From Callorhinus ursinus (lineage: Eukaryota; Chordata; Mammalia; Carnivora; Otariidae): a stretch of 64,000 bases of DNA. This document shows positions 45,217 to 55,915 of this stretch, in pieces. Below the pieces are notes generated by a model. The model was not told where the DNA came from. It saw nothing but the letters and a program-made list of their open reading frames with translations, and did no database searches. Both the position numbers and the translations under genes were made by a program. Each line of letters begins with the position of its first letter. The stretch's first letter is position 1. Location of the stretch: assembly GCF_003265705.1 (NCBI RefSeq), contig NW_020312848.1, positions 53,705,020 through 53,769,019 on the forward strand. Direction: 5' to 3'.

Positions 45217-45955
45217 GCAATGTACTTTTAGAGAGAGAGGAGATCAGCATGATGTCCCTTGAATTTCATCTGTAGGCAGTAGCTTGTTATTTTTTCCTTT
45301 CCAAGGTTCTTAACAAGATAATGTTTAGATTTAGGAAACTTATAACCTGGAGAGAAAGTAGTAAGAAAGCATATTTTGGAAATGTTATAAAGTACTAGAT
45401 TATCGAAGAAAAATAGAAATTGTCAGTGATTTTATAGTAACTTTATTTGCTTGTAATCGTTAAGGCCAAATTTTGCCACACAGCTTATAGGAATACATCA
45501 GTAAAAAAGAAGTGTAAAATAAGGGTGGAACCTTGAATATTAGAAATGAAAGCAGAAGATGAAGATTAATAAAATAGAAGAACAGAGTGCTGCAATAATC
45601 ATTAGATTTGGGCTGCAGATCTGGTTTAAGCCATATTTACTATGTCATCTGGCTATGACCAGCTTTCCTGAGTGATATAGTGGACACCAGCCACCGTGTC
45701 ATGGCTATAATGGAGATGATCGTGCTTACCTGAACCTGTTTATTTTCATACATCCTGATGGAATATAGACAGCATTCCAAAGTTCAACTCAGTAAAACTA
45801 ATTTTACAGCAGACCAAGATAACTTGGCCCATTTATGCAGAATTTCTGGAGGAATGAATGAATGAATTGCTTCTTTCAACAAGATTCCAGCTGAGAGTTG
45901 GGCTCCGAATATGTGAAGGATACTGGAGCCTAAGGGATTTTTATTCTGAGGTGGG

Positions 45956-46154
45956 TTTTTTTTTTAAGATTTTTATTTATTTATTTGACAGAGAGAGAGA
46001 CAACGAGAGAGGGAACACAAGCAGGGGGAATGGGAGAGGAAGAAGCCGACTTCCCAAGGAACAGGGAGCCTGATGTAGGACTCGATCCCAGGACCCTGGG
46101 ATCATGACATGAACCAAAGGCAGAAGCTTAACCGACTGAGCCACCCAGGCATCC
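45956..46154 (-). mobile_element. CAN-SINE (SINEC), antisense
   Basis: A run of T, AAGATTTTTATTTATTTATT, GACAGAGAGAGAGACAACGA, GGAACACAAGCAGGGGGAAT, CTCGATCCCAGGACCCTGGG, ending GAGCCACCCAGGCATCC. TTATTCTGA recurs at 45941-45949 and 46155-46163 as the target duplication. Confidence 0.95.
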
Positions 46155-47180
46155 TTATTCTGAATTTTTGACTAAATATGCACCCTCTGCTTTCCTTAGA
46201 CATCATATAGGCAGACTTTAAGTTTTGACCATCTTCTATAAAAATTAAAATGCCAACTGAAAATCTCTCTTTTTCATCTGCAAGAGAGAGTACCTATATG
46301 TAACGATAGGATTTTTCACAGGAAACTACTTTCTTAAGAAAGGGAATGCATGTTAACAAATTACTGCTCAATCCCCAGTTGTGTCCAAACACATATGGCT
46401 GGACAAAGATGATTGTAGCTTAAAGAAATTTCAAAGCAGACCTTAGAATATCAAATGAGATTTAAACCATGAATAACTTACTCATTTATGGTAAGAAAAA
46501 TGCATAAGAAGTTCAAAGAAGAGTTAGTGACAATTAAAGGGTTTTTTTCTGACATAAATATTACCAAATGACTTAATTACAAGATATATACAAAAAATAA
46601 AAGAATTTAAAAGTAAAAGAAAGCATGTAGTATAGTTAGCTTAAACAGAATAGTTTACCACAATTTAAAGAGGCAGAGAATAATGGATGTTTTCATATGA
46701 AAATGAAATGTAACAGAATTTATGAAGATTAGCATTTTGTGATTGTCACTATCAAATGCCACTCGCTGGGTAGATTACACATTCCACAGAGAGGTGGTGC
46801 TCAGGAACAGTTCTTGAATTTGCTTATGAGAAATCATATAAGATATATAGGAAATCAGATAAGATAAAATACATAAGATACTAAGACATATATAGTATTA
46901 AATTGGATCATCATAAACCTAAGCTTCACCATTTGTTATATCCTGCAAACTGATGGCTTGCAGGCCGAATCTTCATACATGTTTTGTTTGGCCCCCTAAT
47001 TTTTAAATTGGTTTTTAACATTCAAAAATCTGGCTCTAGAAAACATGAAGCTCTGGGAATACTAAACCCACATTTCATGTAGCAACATATCCCTTTAGAT
47101 TGGGCATGCATCTGTCTGTTTGCCACATTTCCCACCTTGCTTCTTCTCTGGGTTAAATATCTGCTTAGCCTGAGTGAGCA
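46155..47180. other. Non-coding DNA; possible old DNA-transposon fragment
   Basis: No gene is visible. About 46940-47060 (GATGGCTTGCAGGCCGAATC, TTTGGCCCCCTAATTTTTAA, AAAAATCTGGCTCTAGAAAA) resembles the old 'gcaggccaaatctggccc ... aaaaatctgg' interspersed repeat, but family and limits are uncertain. GATAAGATA-type motifs cluster at 46845-46875. Confidence 0.4.
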
Positions 47181-47237
47181 TCTCTCTCTCTTGCTATCTC
47201 TCTCTTCCTGTCAAATAAATAAAATCTTTTAAAAAAA
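47181..47237 (+). mobile_element. CAN-SINE 3' tail fragment, sense, 5'-truncated
   Basis: CTCTCTCTCTTGCTATCTCT, CTCTTCCTGTCAAATAAATA and AAATCTTTTAAAAAAA match the last 57 bp or so of a CAN-SINE. The rest is missing on the 5' side, as in an aborted reverse transcription. Confidence 0.85.
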
Positions 47238-47483
47238 TTTTCTTTTTGTCCATAGCTAACCAGGTATTAAGGAATCATCAACCAACTCTTTTTTTAGCCA
47301 AGAAAATATTTGGTTCTCAGATGTCCACATATACCTAATAGTTTGGGAATCTAAGGAATCACAATAAAACCATCCTTGTTAATTCTAGTTTGAATTCAGC
47401 CCGTTGTACTATAAAAAGAACACTAGTTAGAATTAAGGCATACCAACAGAATTCATATATGTGATTTTAAAATAAAATAAATA

Positions 47484-47813
47484 CATGTGACCCATGAACA
47501 ACATGGATTTGTACTGTGTGGGTGCACTTCTACTCAGATATTTTTTCAACAAATACAATATAGTACTGTGTATTTTCTCTTCCTTATGATTTTCTTAATA
47601 AATTTTTTTTCTCTAGCTTACCTTATTGTAAGAATACAGTATGTAATACATATAACATACAAAATATATGTTAATTGACTATATTACCTATATAGCTTTT
47701 GGTCAACAGTCAGCTATAGTAGTTAAGTTTGGGGGGAATTAAAAGTTAAACATTGATTTTTGACTGCCTGGGGGTTGGTGCCCCTAACCCCCACGTTGTT
47801 CAAGGGTTAACTG
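47484..47813. mobile_element. Tigger/MER2-like DNA transposon (MITE), flanked by TA
   Basis: Left end CATGTGACCCATGAACAACA and right end CACGTTGTTCAAGGGTTAAC are inverted copies, and TA occurs on both sides (47482-47483 and 47814-47815). Internal text: CTCTTCCTTATGATTTTCTT, TAGCTTACCTTATTGTAAGA, TATAACATACAAAATATATG, TTTGGTCAACAGTCAGCTAT, GGTGCCCCTAACCCCC. It is a 330-bp non-autonomous copy with no transposase. The subfamily name is from memory. Confidence 0.9.
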
Positions 47814-47820
47814 TATTTTT

Positions 47821-48022
47821 TTTTTTTTGACAGAGAGAGAGAGAGAGACAGCGAGAGAGGGAGTGGGAGAGGAGGGGGGAGGAGACAGCAGGGGGAGTGG
47901 GAGAGGGAGAAGCAGGCTTCCTGCTGAGCAGGGAGCCCGATGCGGGGTTCGATCCCAGGACCCTGGGATCATGACCTGAGCCAAAGGCAGCCGCTTAACC
48001 AACTGAGCCACCCAGGCGCCCC
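47821..48022 (-). mobile_element. CAN-SINE (SINEC), antisense, inserted across a Tigger end
   Basis: A run of T, GACAGAGAGAGAGAGAGACA, GGGAGTGGGAGAGGAGGGGG, GAGAAGCAGGCTTCCTGCTG, GGGTTCGATCCCAGGACCC, ending GAGCCACCCAGGCGCCCC. The target duplication GGGTTAACTGTATTTT (from 47804) and GGGTTAACTATATTTT (48023-48038) includes the last 10 bp of the Tigger-type element, so that end is present twice. Confidence 0.97.
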
Positions 48023-48038
48023 GGGTTAACTATATTTT

Positions 48039-49384
48039 AATTCCATAAATTATGAATATATGATTTATGTCAAGGGAGAATATGTTGTCAAGATCCTTAA
48101 TACAGTACCTGACACAGAGTAGGAATCCCTTCATTTGTTGTTTACCTGAATCTCAATGTTCAAGAAAGAGTAAGATATGCTCAGATGGTGAGATTTTGCC
48201 AGGTGGAAACTGAAGCAGAGAGTTTTTCAATAGATATAAAAGAGAGGAGCATTTGGGCCAACACAGAAGTTAAAAAATGGTGTTGGGAGCCAAAGTCCAA
48301 TAAGCCAACATGGAGACTGAAGGAGTCCGAGACAGAAGGATCCAGAAGTCACAGTGAATATGATCTTTGTGGGACCAGAAACCTGAGAACCAGAGTGGTA
48401 CAAATACAATGAAGAGGAAGTGAGGAAGGGTTTGAAATGTTGTCAAGAACAATTTTTCAATCCGACTTGCTTTAGGGAGTGAATAGATCATGAAGCATAG
48501 ATGAGACAGCTAGTCTTAAGTGGCCAGCAGTAGGAATGCCTTTTGAAATAAACACTGAGTGACTCTGAAGCAGAATCCATGAGCACTTGTGGGATCAACT
48601 GGGAAGATAACTAAAACAATTTGAATTGCCTCTTGACAGTGAAGATTTTCTGATAGAATATAAACATTAATTTTTTTTTAGCTCTGATTTTTCTGGGTTT
48701 CTTTCATCCTCTGGCTCCAAACAGTGATCCCCACACAGCGTGAAGCTCTCTTCTTAGAGCAGTCTCAGGGCCTACATCCTCACATTACCAACTCCAAGAG
48801 AAGATAGAATTTGTATCTTTTCATTCCCAGAAGTCACTCTGGACCAGCTTAGTCAAGTGCCTACCCTTGTACCAGTCATTGTGGCCTGGTGCATGACATC
48901 TCCTGATCGGCTAATGTCGTATTCCTTGCTCATTTCTGAACTAATTACAGTAGTCTGGAGGATTGAGATAAGCTGATTGGCTTAAGAGAACCAGTGTCTA
49001 CTTGTGGAGCTTGGTGTGGAGTCAGTTGGTTCAAACCTTGTAGCTGAGAAGTTAGGGTACTCAGGAAGAAGAAAATATAGAATGGATTCTGATGAGGAGA
49101 GCAATAAATGCCCAGCATATAAAGACCTTAGAATACTCATTTTTGTCATGGTAGTTGGAACATAGCAAAATATACAACAGAATATCAAGGTGATGTGCAG
49201 TTCAACAGTTCTGGAGAAGTTGTTGTTGATCTCGTTTCTCATGCTCTTTAGGCCAAGTTAAAATATTTTTTGCTATGTATATTTTAGAAACTTTCTACCT
49301 AAAACAATAATAATAGCTCTTCCTCTTCTTTCATTCCCTTCCTTCTTTGCTTTTTCCCTTCCTTCTTGAATAGGTTAATCCTAA
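48039..49384. other. Non-coding DNA with a possible MIR piece
   Basis: Around 48085-48150 (AAGATCCTTAATACAGTACC, TGACACAGAGTAGGAATCCC) looks like a MIR 3' end. Elsewhere no gene or repeat is named. The 75-codon plus frame at 48185-48412 has no domain and no support. Pyrimidine-rich 49318-49372 is low-complexity. Confidence 0.5.
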
Positions 49385-49479
49385 AGCCATTAGGTGGGGC
49401 AAAAGATAAGGTGTCTGTATGAGAAATGGTATGGAGCCCATCGTGATCCAGTGTAGGGTGTGAGAACCTTACCAGAGTG

Positions 49480-49740
49480 TGGGAGGAGAGACGTCCTACT
49501 CAGGATTACCAGAGCCTGAGCACAGAGAGGAGGATATCCACACAGAAGGGTAGCCTGGCATGGAGTATCAGAGACTAAGTGGGCTAAGGATCATGTCTAC
49601 ATGGGGTGAATGGCCTGGCGTGGGGAGGTAAAGCCATAAAAGGATGGTAAAGACATATCTGCAGAAGGGTACAGAGTAGCAGAGCTCAGCAGCATGACGG
49701 GGACATCCATGTGCAAGAATAGCCTGGCATGGTTGCTGGA
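49480..49740 (+). repeat. Degenerate tandem units in L1M-like sequence
   Basis: Similar phrases recur: GGATATCCACACAGAAGGGT then AGCCTGGCATGG (49531-49562); CATGTCTACATGGGGTGAAT then GGCCTGGCGTGG (about 49592-49623); GGACATCCATGTGCAAGAAT then AGCCTGGCATGG (49699-49730). A weaker copy, GACATATCTGCAGAAGGGTA, starts at 49651. Spacing is irregular (about 50-65 bp), so this is an old, worn minisatellite-like array. Confidence 0.65.
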
Positions 49741-50362
49741 ACCCAGGCTGGGAGTTGAGCATCCAAGCAGGAGATGAGTGGAAGGGCAGAGATGAAAAAA
49801 GAGTTGTCCACAGAGAATTTATCAAATAAGTAAATACATTAAGGATATGGGAGCCAGGTTCCTCATTGTCCAAGATACAAACATGGAAAGGGAGAAAACT
49901 TGAATGAACTCTGTGGTGTTAGATTGGGATTACAGGTAGCTGTGTAAACTCATATTTCTCTCTGGCTATAGATATGGTTATGGATATGAATAGCTCTGTC
50001 CACTGGGATGTCCTGGAGTCAGCAATACCCCCAAAGGAATTAGTATACACCTGGGGTCCATATCTTCATTTCTAAATACCTGTTTCCTCTAAAAGAAAAC
50101 TAAGCTCCTTGAAGAAATGCCTCTGTGTAACTGGAACAGGTAAATTAGAAAATGAGCCTGCTGTATCTTGTGCCAGAAAATAAGGAAACACTTAAAGAAT
50201 GATGGGAACATGCCCCAAAGGCAGAGAAACCAACCTGAAGAAACTTCCACTAGACAAACTGGAGACTACTGGAACATCAGAGTAAATAATATATGATTTT
50301 AAGTCAAATTAATTATAAAGTAAATAATTCTAAACCATTGGAAAAAAGAGGGAAATATGAAT

Positions 50363-50388
50363 ACACACACACACACACACACACACAC
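50363..50388. repeat. (AC)n microsatellite
   Basis: Thirteen uninterrupted AC units right before the left end of the Tigger-type element. The pure tract is a likely polymorphic marker. Confidence 0.95.
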
Positions 50389-50390
50389 AT

Positions 50391-50847
50391 TAGTTTCCCT
50401 TTATCATGAGGCGAAAATTCCAAGACCCCCAGTGGGTTCCTGAAATCAGGGATAGTACCAAACTCTCTATATACTATTTTTTCTTATACGTGTATACCTA
50501 TGATAAAGTTGAATTTATAAATTAGGCATAGAGATTAACAACAATAATAATGAAACAGAACAGTTATAACCGTATGCTGTAATAAAAGTTGTGTGAATAT
50601 GGTCTCTTTCTCTCAAAATAGCTTACTGTACTATACTCACCCTTCTCTTCTTGTGATGATGTGAGATTATAAAATGCCTATGTGATGAGGTTAAGTGAGG
50701 TAGAACGACCTGGCATTGTGACATAGCATCCGGCTACTGTTCACCTTCCGGTGACACATCACAAGGAAGATCATCTGTTTCTGGACCATGATTGAGCACT
50801 GGTAACAGACCTCAGAAAGCAAAACTGTGGATAAAGGGGGACTACTG
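50391..50847. mobile_element. Tigger-type DNA transposon (MITE), inserted in L1M
   Basis: TTCCAAGACCCCCAGTGGGT, TCCTGAAATCAGGGATAGTA, TATGATAAAGTTGAATTTAT, AATTAGGCATAGAGATTAAC, TACTGTACTATACTCACCCT, CTTGTGATGATGTGAGATTA, CTGTGGATAAAGGGGGACTA. The left end TTTCCCTTTATC and right end GATAAAGGGGGA are inverted copies. It interrupts the L1M 3' UTR, so it is younger than that L1M. No transposase frame is left. Confidence 0.85.
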
Positions 50848-51575
50848 CACATATAAATTGCAAGTTTGATGAGGAATGGAATAATCGTATCTTGATAGAA
50901 TTTTAAAATAACTCCCAACAAAGTGATTATTAGTTACAAAAAGGAAAAGAGTAACTTTACAGAGGAGAAGCATGGCAGATGCACTTTTATCAGCTGACCA
51001 CAGGGAACAACGTAAGTAAGGAGATACACCAAAATCATGTACAACCTGTCAGAATATAATGAGAAAAATAAAGCATCATTTCTGTGTTATATCTGCCAAA
51101 GATGTATAACTTGAAACTAATCATGGGGAAACACAGACAAACCAAAATTAAGGAGTATCTACAAAATAACTGGCATGTAATCTTCAAGTGTATCAAGGTC
51201 ATGGAAATCAAAAAAAGACAAGAACGGTTCAAGACTGGAGTAGACTAAAGAGCATGGAAACTAAATGTAACGTGTGGTTCTGAACGGGGTCCTTTTGCTA
51301 CAGAGGACATTATTGGGACAAGTGACTAAACTTGAAAGGAGGCTGAGTATTAGATAGTCCTATAAATGTATGACTATCAATTTTCTGACTTTGATGGTCC
51401 TGTGGTTAGGTAGGGAATGTTTCTTGTTTGTAGTAAATACACACTGAAGTGATGGGGCAGAAGCTTGGCATCTTACTTCAGGAATAGTTCAAGAAAATAG
51501 TTCAGAAAAAAAAAATTCTCTATATCATACTTGCAACTTTTCTGTAAGTTTGTGACAATGGCAGTATTTTTCCAG

Positions 51576-51839
51576 GTTCTCTCTGAGAACTGAAATTTAT
51601 AGTAGGCAAAATAGTCATTCATTCAATGCATTTTTGAATGTTTATAATGTATTAGAAATGGACACCCACAAATAAAATATGCTAGCCATTGTTTGAGTGG
51701 GTCAACCCAAGAGGTATAATAGTGCAAAAGGAAGAAGTCCTTACTGAAGGGTATAATTAAAAAGATGCCAGTCGGCATGCTGATATAGATTGTAACAAGT
51801 AGAAAAGGGAATTAGGGCAGTGCACAGAGAAAAAAGGAC
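51576..51839. other. Non-coding DNA, perhaps the left part of an L2-like copy
   Basis: CATTCATTCAATGCATTTTT and CACCCACAAATAAAATATGC may begin another antisense L2-like copy. No gene is visible. Confidence 0.4.
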
Positions 51840-52075
51840 AGAATCTAAAGCTCAGACATTTGGGGCAGTATTGAAGAGTAGACACTGGTTCAAGCCTGGG
51901 GGTTTATCTAGGGAGTAGAGGGGGGCACATTTTGAAAGGAAATTTATGGGGCCTTGAATGCCAGATTCTGAGGTCTGAATTTCACTTTTTAGTTAAAGGG
52001 GAAGCAATGAATTTTTATGGTTAAGAGAGTTTCATATCAGAATATCTTCATATGAATTTCAAGAGTCAATGCGTC
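51840..52075 (-). mobile_element. L2-like ancient repeat, antisense
   Basis: TTATGGGGCCTTGAATGCCA, GATTCTGAGGTCTGAATTTC, TAAAGGGGAAGCAATGAATT and TTTATGGTTAAGAGAGTTTC recall the antisense L2-like order 'gtagggccttgtaggccatg ... ggactttatcctgagggcaatgggaagccattga ... ttttaagcaggggagtgac'. Confidence 0.55.
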
Positions 52076-52394
52076 ATCGCCATTATAATTAGATATGGCA
52101 AAGAAAGCAACTGTAGATTTGGAAAGTGGGGTTTATAATTATGTAATTAGATAACCTAAAGATAACCATGAATTCCTTCATAATGACTAAATAAAACAAT
52201 ATACTAAAATATCAAATACTAAAATTACAGCTTTTCTGTGTACTATCAAGAGGACTAAAATGAGCAAACGAGCAATGAAAAGCATAGAATAATTAGGAAT
52301 AGCCAAGAAATTTTGGATGGAGGTTTATTGAAAATATGTTTAGCTTATCTGAGATGTTTCTATTTGAAAAAAGAACAGTAAATGGGAAAAATGT
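52076..52394. other. Non-coding AT-rich DNA
   Basis: No gene or named repeat between two L2-like copies. Confidence 0.55.
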
Positions 52395-52990
52395 CATTTA
52401 ATCATTTGGTAATTCATTTATTCAGTCAACATCTCCTACCACTCAGTGTTCCAGGAATGGGGAACAGAGTGTTGAACAAGACAGATATGTTTCCTGCTTT
52501 CATGGAACATGAGAGAAAGCGCTGGATCATAAACATAGAAAAATCAGGCAATAAGATTTCATATTTCTATATGATAGAAAAAGGCCAGGAATATATGCAG
52601 AAGCTCCTTTATATTGGGTTTTCAAGAAAGACTTTATTGAGGAAGTGAAATTTAAGTGATTTGGATTCAGCAAAACTAGCTCACAGTGAAGGAGCCATGC
52701 AAGCAGAGAGAAGAGCTATAAAAATGCCCCACTCTAGCAGTGCAAAAAGGCAAATATAGCCAAAGCAGGAAGCAAGATAAACAAAGGATAGAGTGAGAAT
52801 GAGATGCTGCTAGAGAGTTATGTATGGATCAGATCACAGGGTTCATGGCACAGTGAAAGGACATGGGAGGGTTTTCAGCAGGAGAGTGACTTAATTTTAT
52901 TTACATTTTTAAAGAGCAAGAGCATAGCAGGGGTAACAATTAGGAAGCAATTCAGGAGACCAGGCTAGAGATAATGGTGATTTAAACAAG
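52395..52990 (-). mobile_element. L2-like ancient repeat, antisense, long copy
   Basis: TTCATTTATTCAGTCAACAT, CTCAGTGTTCCAGGAATGGG, GAACAAGACAGATATGTTTC, CTGCTTTCATGGAACATGAG, TTGAGGAAGTGAAATTTAAG, GAAGGAGCCATGCAAGCAGA, GGATCAGATCACAGGGTTCA, GGGTTTTCAGCAGGAGAGTG, ACCAGGCTAGAGATAATGGT. This is the whole order of the mammal-wide element in reverse. The 88-codon frame at its left is accidental. Confidence 0.7.
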
Positions 52991-53850
52991 GGTGGCGGGA
53001 GTGGACTCCAAGTGATCGGATTAGAAATTTTGGAAGCTGAATTGAAATGATTTTCTAGTGGCTTATATGTAAGAACAAGAGAAAATTCAATGACCAAGTT
53101 TAGTTTTTCTTTCCTTTTTTTTTTTTTTTTTAAGGAATGGGAGAGCGATTACATTAACTGAGAGAAAATTGGGGGAGGAGGAGCTATAATAGATATCCCT
53201 AAATATAGACCTTTTATTTAAAAATTAACATATAATAAGAAAAGTGTTCTAAACTAAGAGCAAAGAGATAGATTTTAAATAAAAGTCTTGAGTAAATTGG
53301 CTATTTGCATTAAAAAGTTAATGTTTTTCAAAAATATCATGTCAGATTCTTAATATATTTAATTAAATGTAAAATTGTAGTCATCTAATATCCAACCAAA
53401 AATTATGCTGATATTAATTTAATCTTGGGTTAGGAAAATGCTTTTTAAACAGACAAGAAATAAAAGGAACCACAAAGAGATTATATAAAATAAAATAAAC
53501 TGGAAGGTATTTGTAAAAAATATATCAAAGCTTAAATGTCCTTAATAGTTCATAAGGATACTTTTCAATCAATAATATACACTAAAATAGAAATGTAGGA
53601 GAAAAGCTGTGAACAATTTTCAAAAGAAAATATATAAATGAAAATGAAAAAAAGTTCAAATTCACTAGTAATTTTTTAAAGTAAATTACACACAACAGTG
53701 GTATACTATTGCTTGATTAGCAGTTATTTTTAAAAATATTAAGTAATATGAGATGAACACTCACAGTAATGAAATTTTTTTGGTTGAGGGGGAGTGTGGG
53801 GTATTATACAAGAGAGTAATATTTGAACGGATTTGTAAAACTGCTCATTT
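52991..53850. other. Non-coding AT-rich DNA
   Basis: No gene is seen. A run of about 18 T lies at 53116-53133; no SINE body is attached. Otherwise A-rich unique DNA. Confidence 0.55.
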
Positions 53851-53865
53851 CTAATAAAATTTTTT

Positions 53866-54040
53866 AAAAGATTTTATTTATTTATTCAGGAGAGACAGAG
53901 AGAGAGAGAGGCAGAGGCAGAGGGAGAAGCAGGTTCCCCGCCGAGCAGGGAGCCCGATGCGGGGCTCGATCCCAGGACCCTGGGATCATAACCTGAGCCG
54001 AAGGCAGATGCTTTACCGACTGAGCCACCCAGGCGTCCCT
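53866..54040 (-). mobile_element. CAN-SINE (SINEC), antisense
   Basis: AAAAGATTTTATTTATTTAT, GAGAGACAGAGAGAGAGAGA, GAGAAGCAGGTTCCCCGCCG, GGGGCTCGATCCCAGGACCC, ending GAGCCACCCAGGCGTCCC. CTAATAAAATTTTTTAA on the left (53851) and CTAATAATTTTTAA on the right (54041) form the imperfect target duplication. The middle is shorter than in the longer subtypes (no CACAAGCAGGGGGAGTG block). Confidence 0.95.
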
Positions 54041-54499
54041 CTAATAATTTTTAATTTATAATGAAAAGCTCATTTCTCTAAAATTTTTGAGGACTAAGAA
54101 GTTCCTCATGAATTAATTTTCCACATAATTGAAGCTCTTTAATTTAAATATCCAAACATATTTTTGTCTAAAATTAAAAATGGATTCAGTTTTTCCTAAT
54201 TCCAAAAGTAATGCAAACCTATCACTGTAGATTTCAGTTATGTGGAGGAATAATAAGGAAAAAGTGCAAATTATTGATAATATTATTACCCAGAGAAAAG
54301 CATTATGAACATTGTGATGCATGTCCTTCCAGAAAGCTTGCAGTGAAACTTCTGCTTTTTTAAAAGCAATAGTTTCTTCCACTAAGTTGTAGAGATTAGG
54401 GCCATTAAACTTGACATTTGTCCCTGCTCCTCCCACTTCTCTTTTTCGCCTCCCCGCACCACCCCATTTAATACCTAATTTCCTACCTGGCACCTTTCA
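54041..54499. other. Non-coding DNA carrying a spurious 126-codon frame
   Basis: The longest frame of the window (54113-54493, minus) is here. Its translation begins MPGRKLGIKWGGAGRRKREV and continues with AT-codon-rich residues. There is no domain, conserved family motif or gene context. Plus-strand text such as ACCCAGAGAAAAGCATTATG and CATGTCCTTCCAG looks like an old L1M-type fragment. Confidence 0.5.
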
Positions 54500-54680
54500 T
54501 ATATTAACCTATTGTAAGCCTCCAAGCATTGCTGCTAAGTCAAGTGTTATCATTCACATGTTAACCGTGGAGAAAACTGAGTCTTTGGACAATAATTGTC
54601 TTGCAGTTCAGTGATTCATTGTTAAGGTGGAGCTAAGGTCAAGGCCAAGTCTATCAGATTCCACAGCCTCACCCTCTTGT
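54500..54680 (-). mobile_element. MIR-like SINE, antisense
   Basis: GTTATCATTCACATGTTAAC, GGAGAAAACTGAGTCTTTGG, CTTGCAGTTCAGTGATTCAT, GGTGGAGCTAAGGTCAAGGC and AAGTCTATCAGATTCCACAG follow the antisense MIR order, with much divergence. Confidence 0.65.
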
Positions 54681-55327
54681 ATACTGTGCAGATCTCTCAC
54701 CTGTGGCTAAAGGCACAGCACTGCAAAGTTCAGTTTAGCATTTGAAATGAAAGTGAATCAAATGCTATTTATAGCAGAGTTTAAAAACTACTGTGTACAG
54801 CTTAGGTTGTTACTTTAAAAGAAAGGCATACTAGAAGGGATATAGACAAAGCAAAGGGAGGATAATGAAAGTAGTGGTGAATGTCATCTCAGTCATGTCA
54901 TTTCTGGAGGAAAGACTAAATAAGTTTGGCTTGGAGAAGAAATTGAAATATTGAAAATATTTTTAAAAGATGATGGTTCTAATGTTTATTTTCTATCATC
55001 ATAAATTAGGAGGAAGATATAACATTAAAGTGGAACTATTTGAGTCCAAGGAATTATGTCTCCATTGGCAGGCCCCCATCCCTGGTGATATTTGGGTAGG
55101 AATGCATGTCCACCTATTTTAAACAGTTTTACACAACTACATAACTGGAGCATTAGACTTTATCAATTAACTAATTCATTAAACAAATATTTAAAAAAGA
55201 CCTCCTCTGTGCCTGCCACTATATGCACTGGTATAAAAAAACTGAGTAAACCATATATTTTGTTAAAGTGTATTCTAGACTAATGTCATTACAGAAATCT
55301 TGCAACATGTCTTATGCAAGTGACTTT

Positions 55328-55369
55328 GTTCTTACCAACTACATCTATGTTCTTACCAACTACATCTGT
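55328..55369 (+). repeat. 21-bp tandem duplication (2 copies)
   Basis: GTTCTTACCAACTACATCTA plus T (55328-55348) is followed directly by GTTCTTACCAACTACATCTG plus T (55349-55369). One base differs. The unit is a multiple of three but no supported reading frame uses it. Confidence 0.95.
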
Positions 55370-55915
55370 ATTCTTAATCAGCTTAGTTTCTACAGGCTCA
55401 CATGCCCTTATCTAAAGTCCTTGGGAGATATATTTCAAAATTTAGAATTCTTTGGATTATAAAAAGGTAATGAGATATGTCCTCTGTATGTTATGTAACA
55501 GTTCCTGCAGAGTCAGGGGAGTATCTCATGCTCAAACACAGTGACATACCTTCCGTGAAATATATGCATACAAACACTAACAGCCTCCTGTCAGTTTTGG
55601 TTGTGTTTCACTGCCATGTGCGTTCGAGCTAGGCCAAATTTTATCATCAACTAAATTACAACAAACAAACACAAATGCCTTTTGACTCTCAGAGCTTTTT
55701 GTGTATCAGAATTGTCGATAGGAGATTGTGTAATACATTTACAAGGAATTTTTAAGACTGACTTGGGCTTGCAAAATATGTTCCCCAAATACTAACATAT
55801 ATGGGATTTTAGAGTTAACTAATGACAAAGAGGAACCTCCTCCTCTACAGTTCTCACAGCCAGCTAACAGTCTTTTTGAATCTACAAGAGACTCAATTTT
55901 TTTTTTTTTTACAGC

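Larger units (their letters stand above)
42231..45955. other. Non-coding DNA, few recognisable repeats
   Basis: No gene is visible. A low-complexity T/G run is at 44058-44088, a TTG run at 44937-44951, a 13-A run at 45101-45113 and an AAAAC run at 45196-45216. The 43330-43460 segment (GAAATATTTGAAAAATACAG, AATCACACATAATCATATCC) could be an old L1M fragment; it is too worn for a firm call. Minus-strand frame 42966-43169 has no domain. Confidence 0.5.
49385..51575 (+). mobile_element. Old L1 (L1M) 3' UTR, sense, interrupted
   Basis: From about 49900 the text follows a remembered L1M 3' UTR: GCTGTGTAAACTCATATTTC, AATAGCTCTGTCCACTGGGA, AGAGAAACCAACCTGAAGAA, AACATCAGAGTAAATAATAT, then beyond the DNA transposon GGGGAAACACAGACAAACCA, ACAAAATAACTGGCATGTAA, AGGTCATGGAAATCAAAAA, GGACATTATTGGGACAAGTG, GTAGTAAATACACACTGAAG, CTTGCAACTTTTCTGTAAGT. 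The first 0.5 kb (49385-49890) contains degenerate internal repeats and is less certain. An (AC)n run and a Tigger-type element interrupt it. Confidence 0.75.

Noticed and set aside
54113..54493. 126-codon minus-strand frame, the longest in the window, as a gene
   Set aside because: It has no recognised domain, a composition typical of AT-rich DNA after a G-rich start, no upstream promoter or downstream polyA context, and overlaps probable L1M-type sequence.
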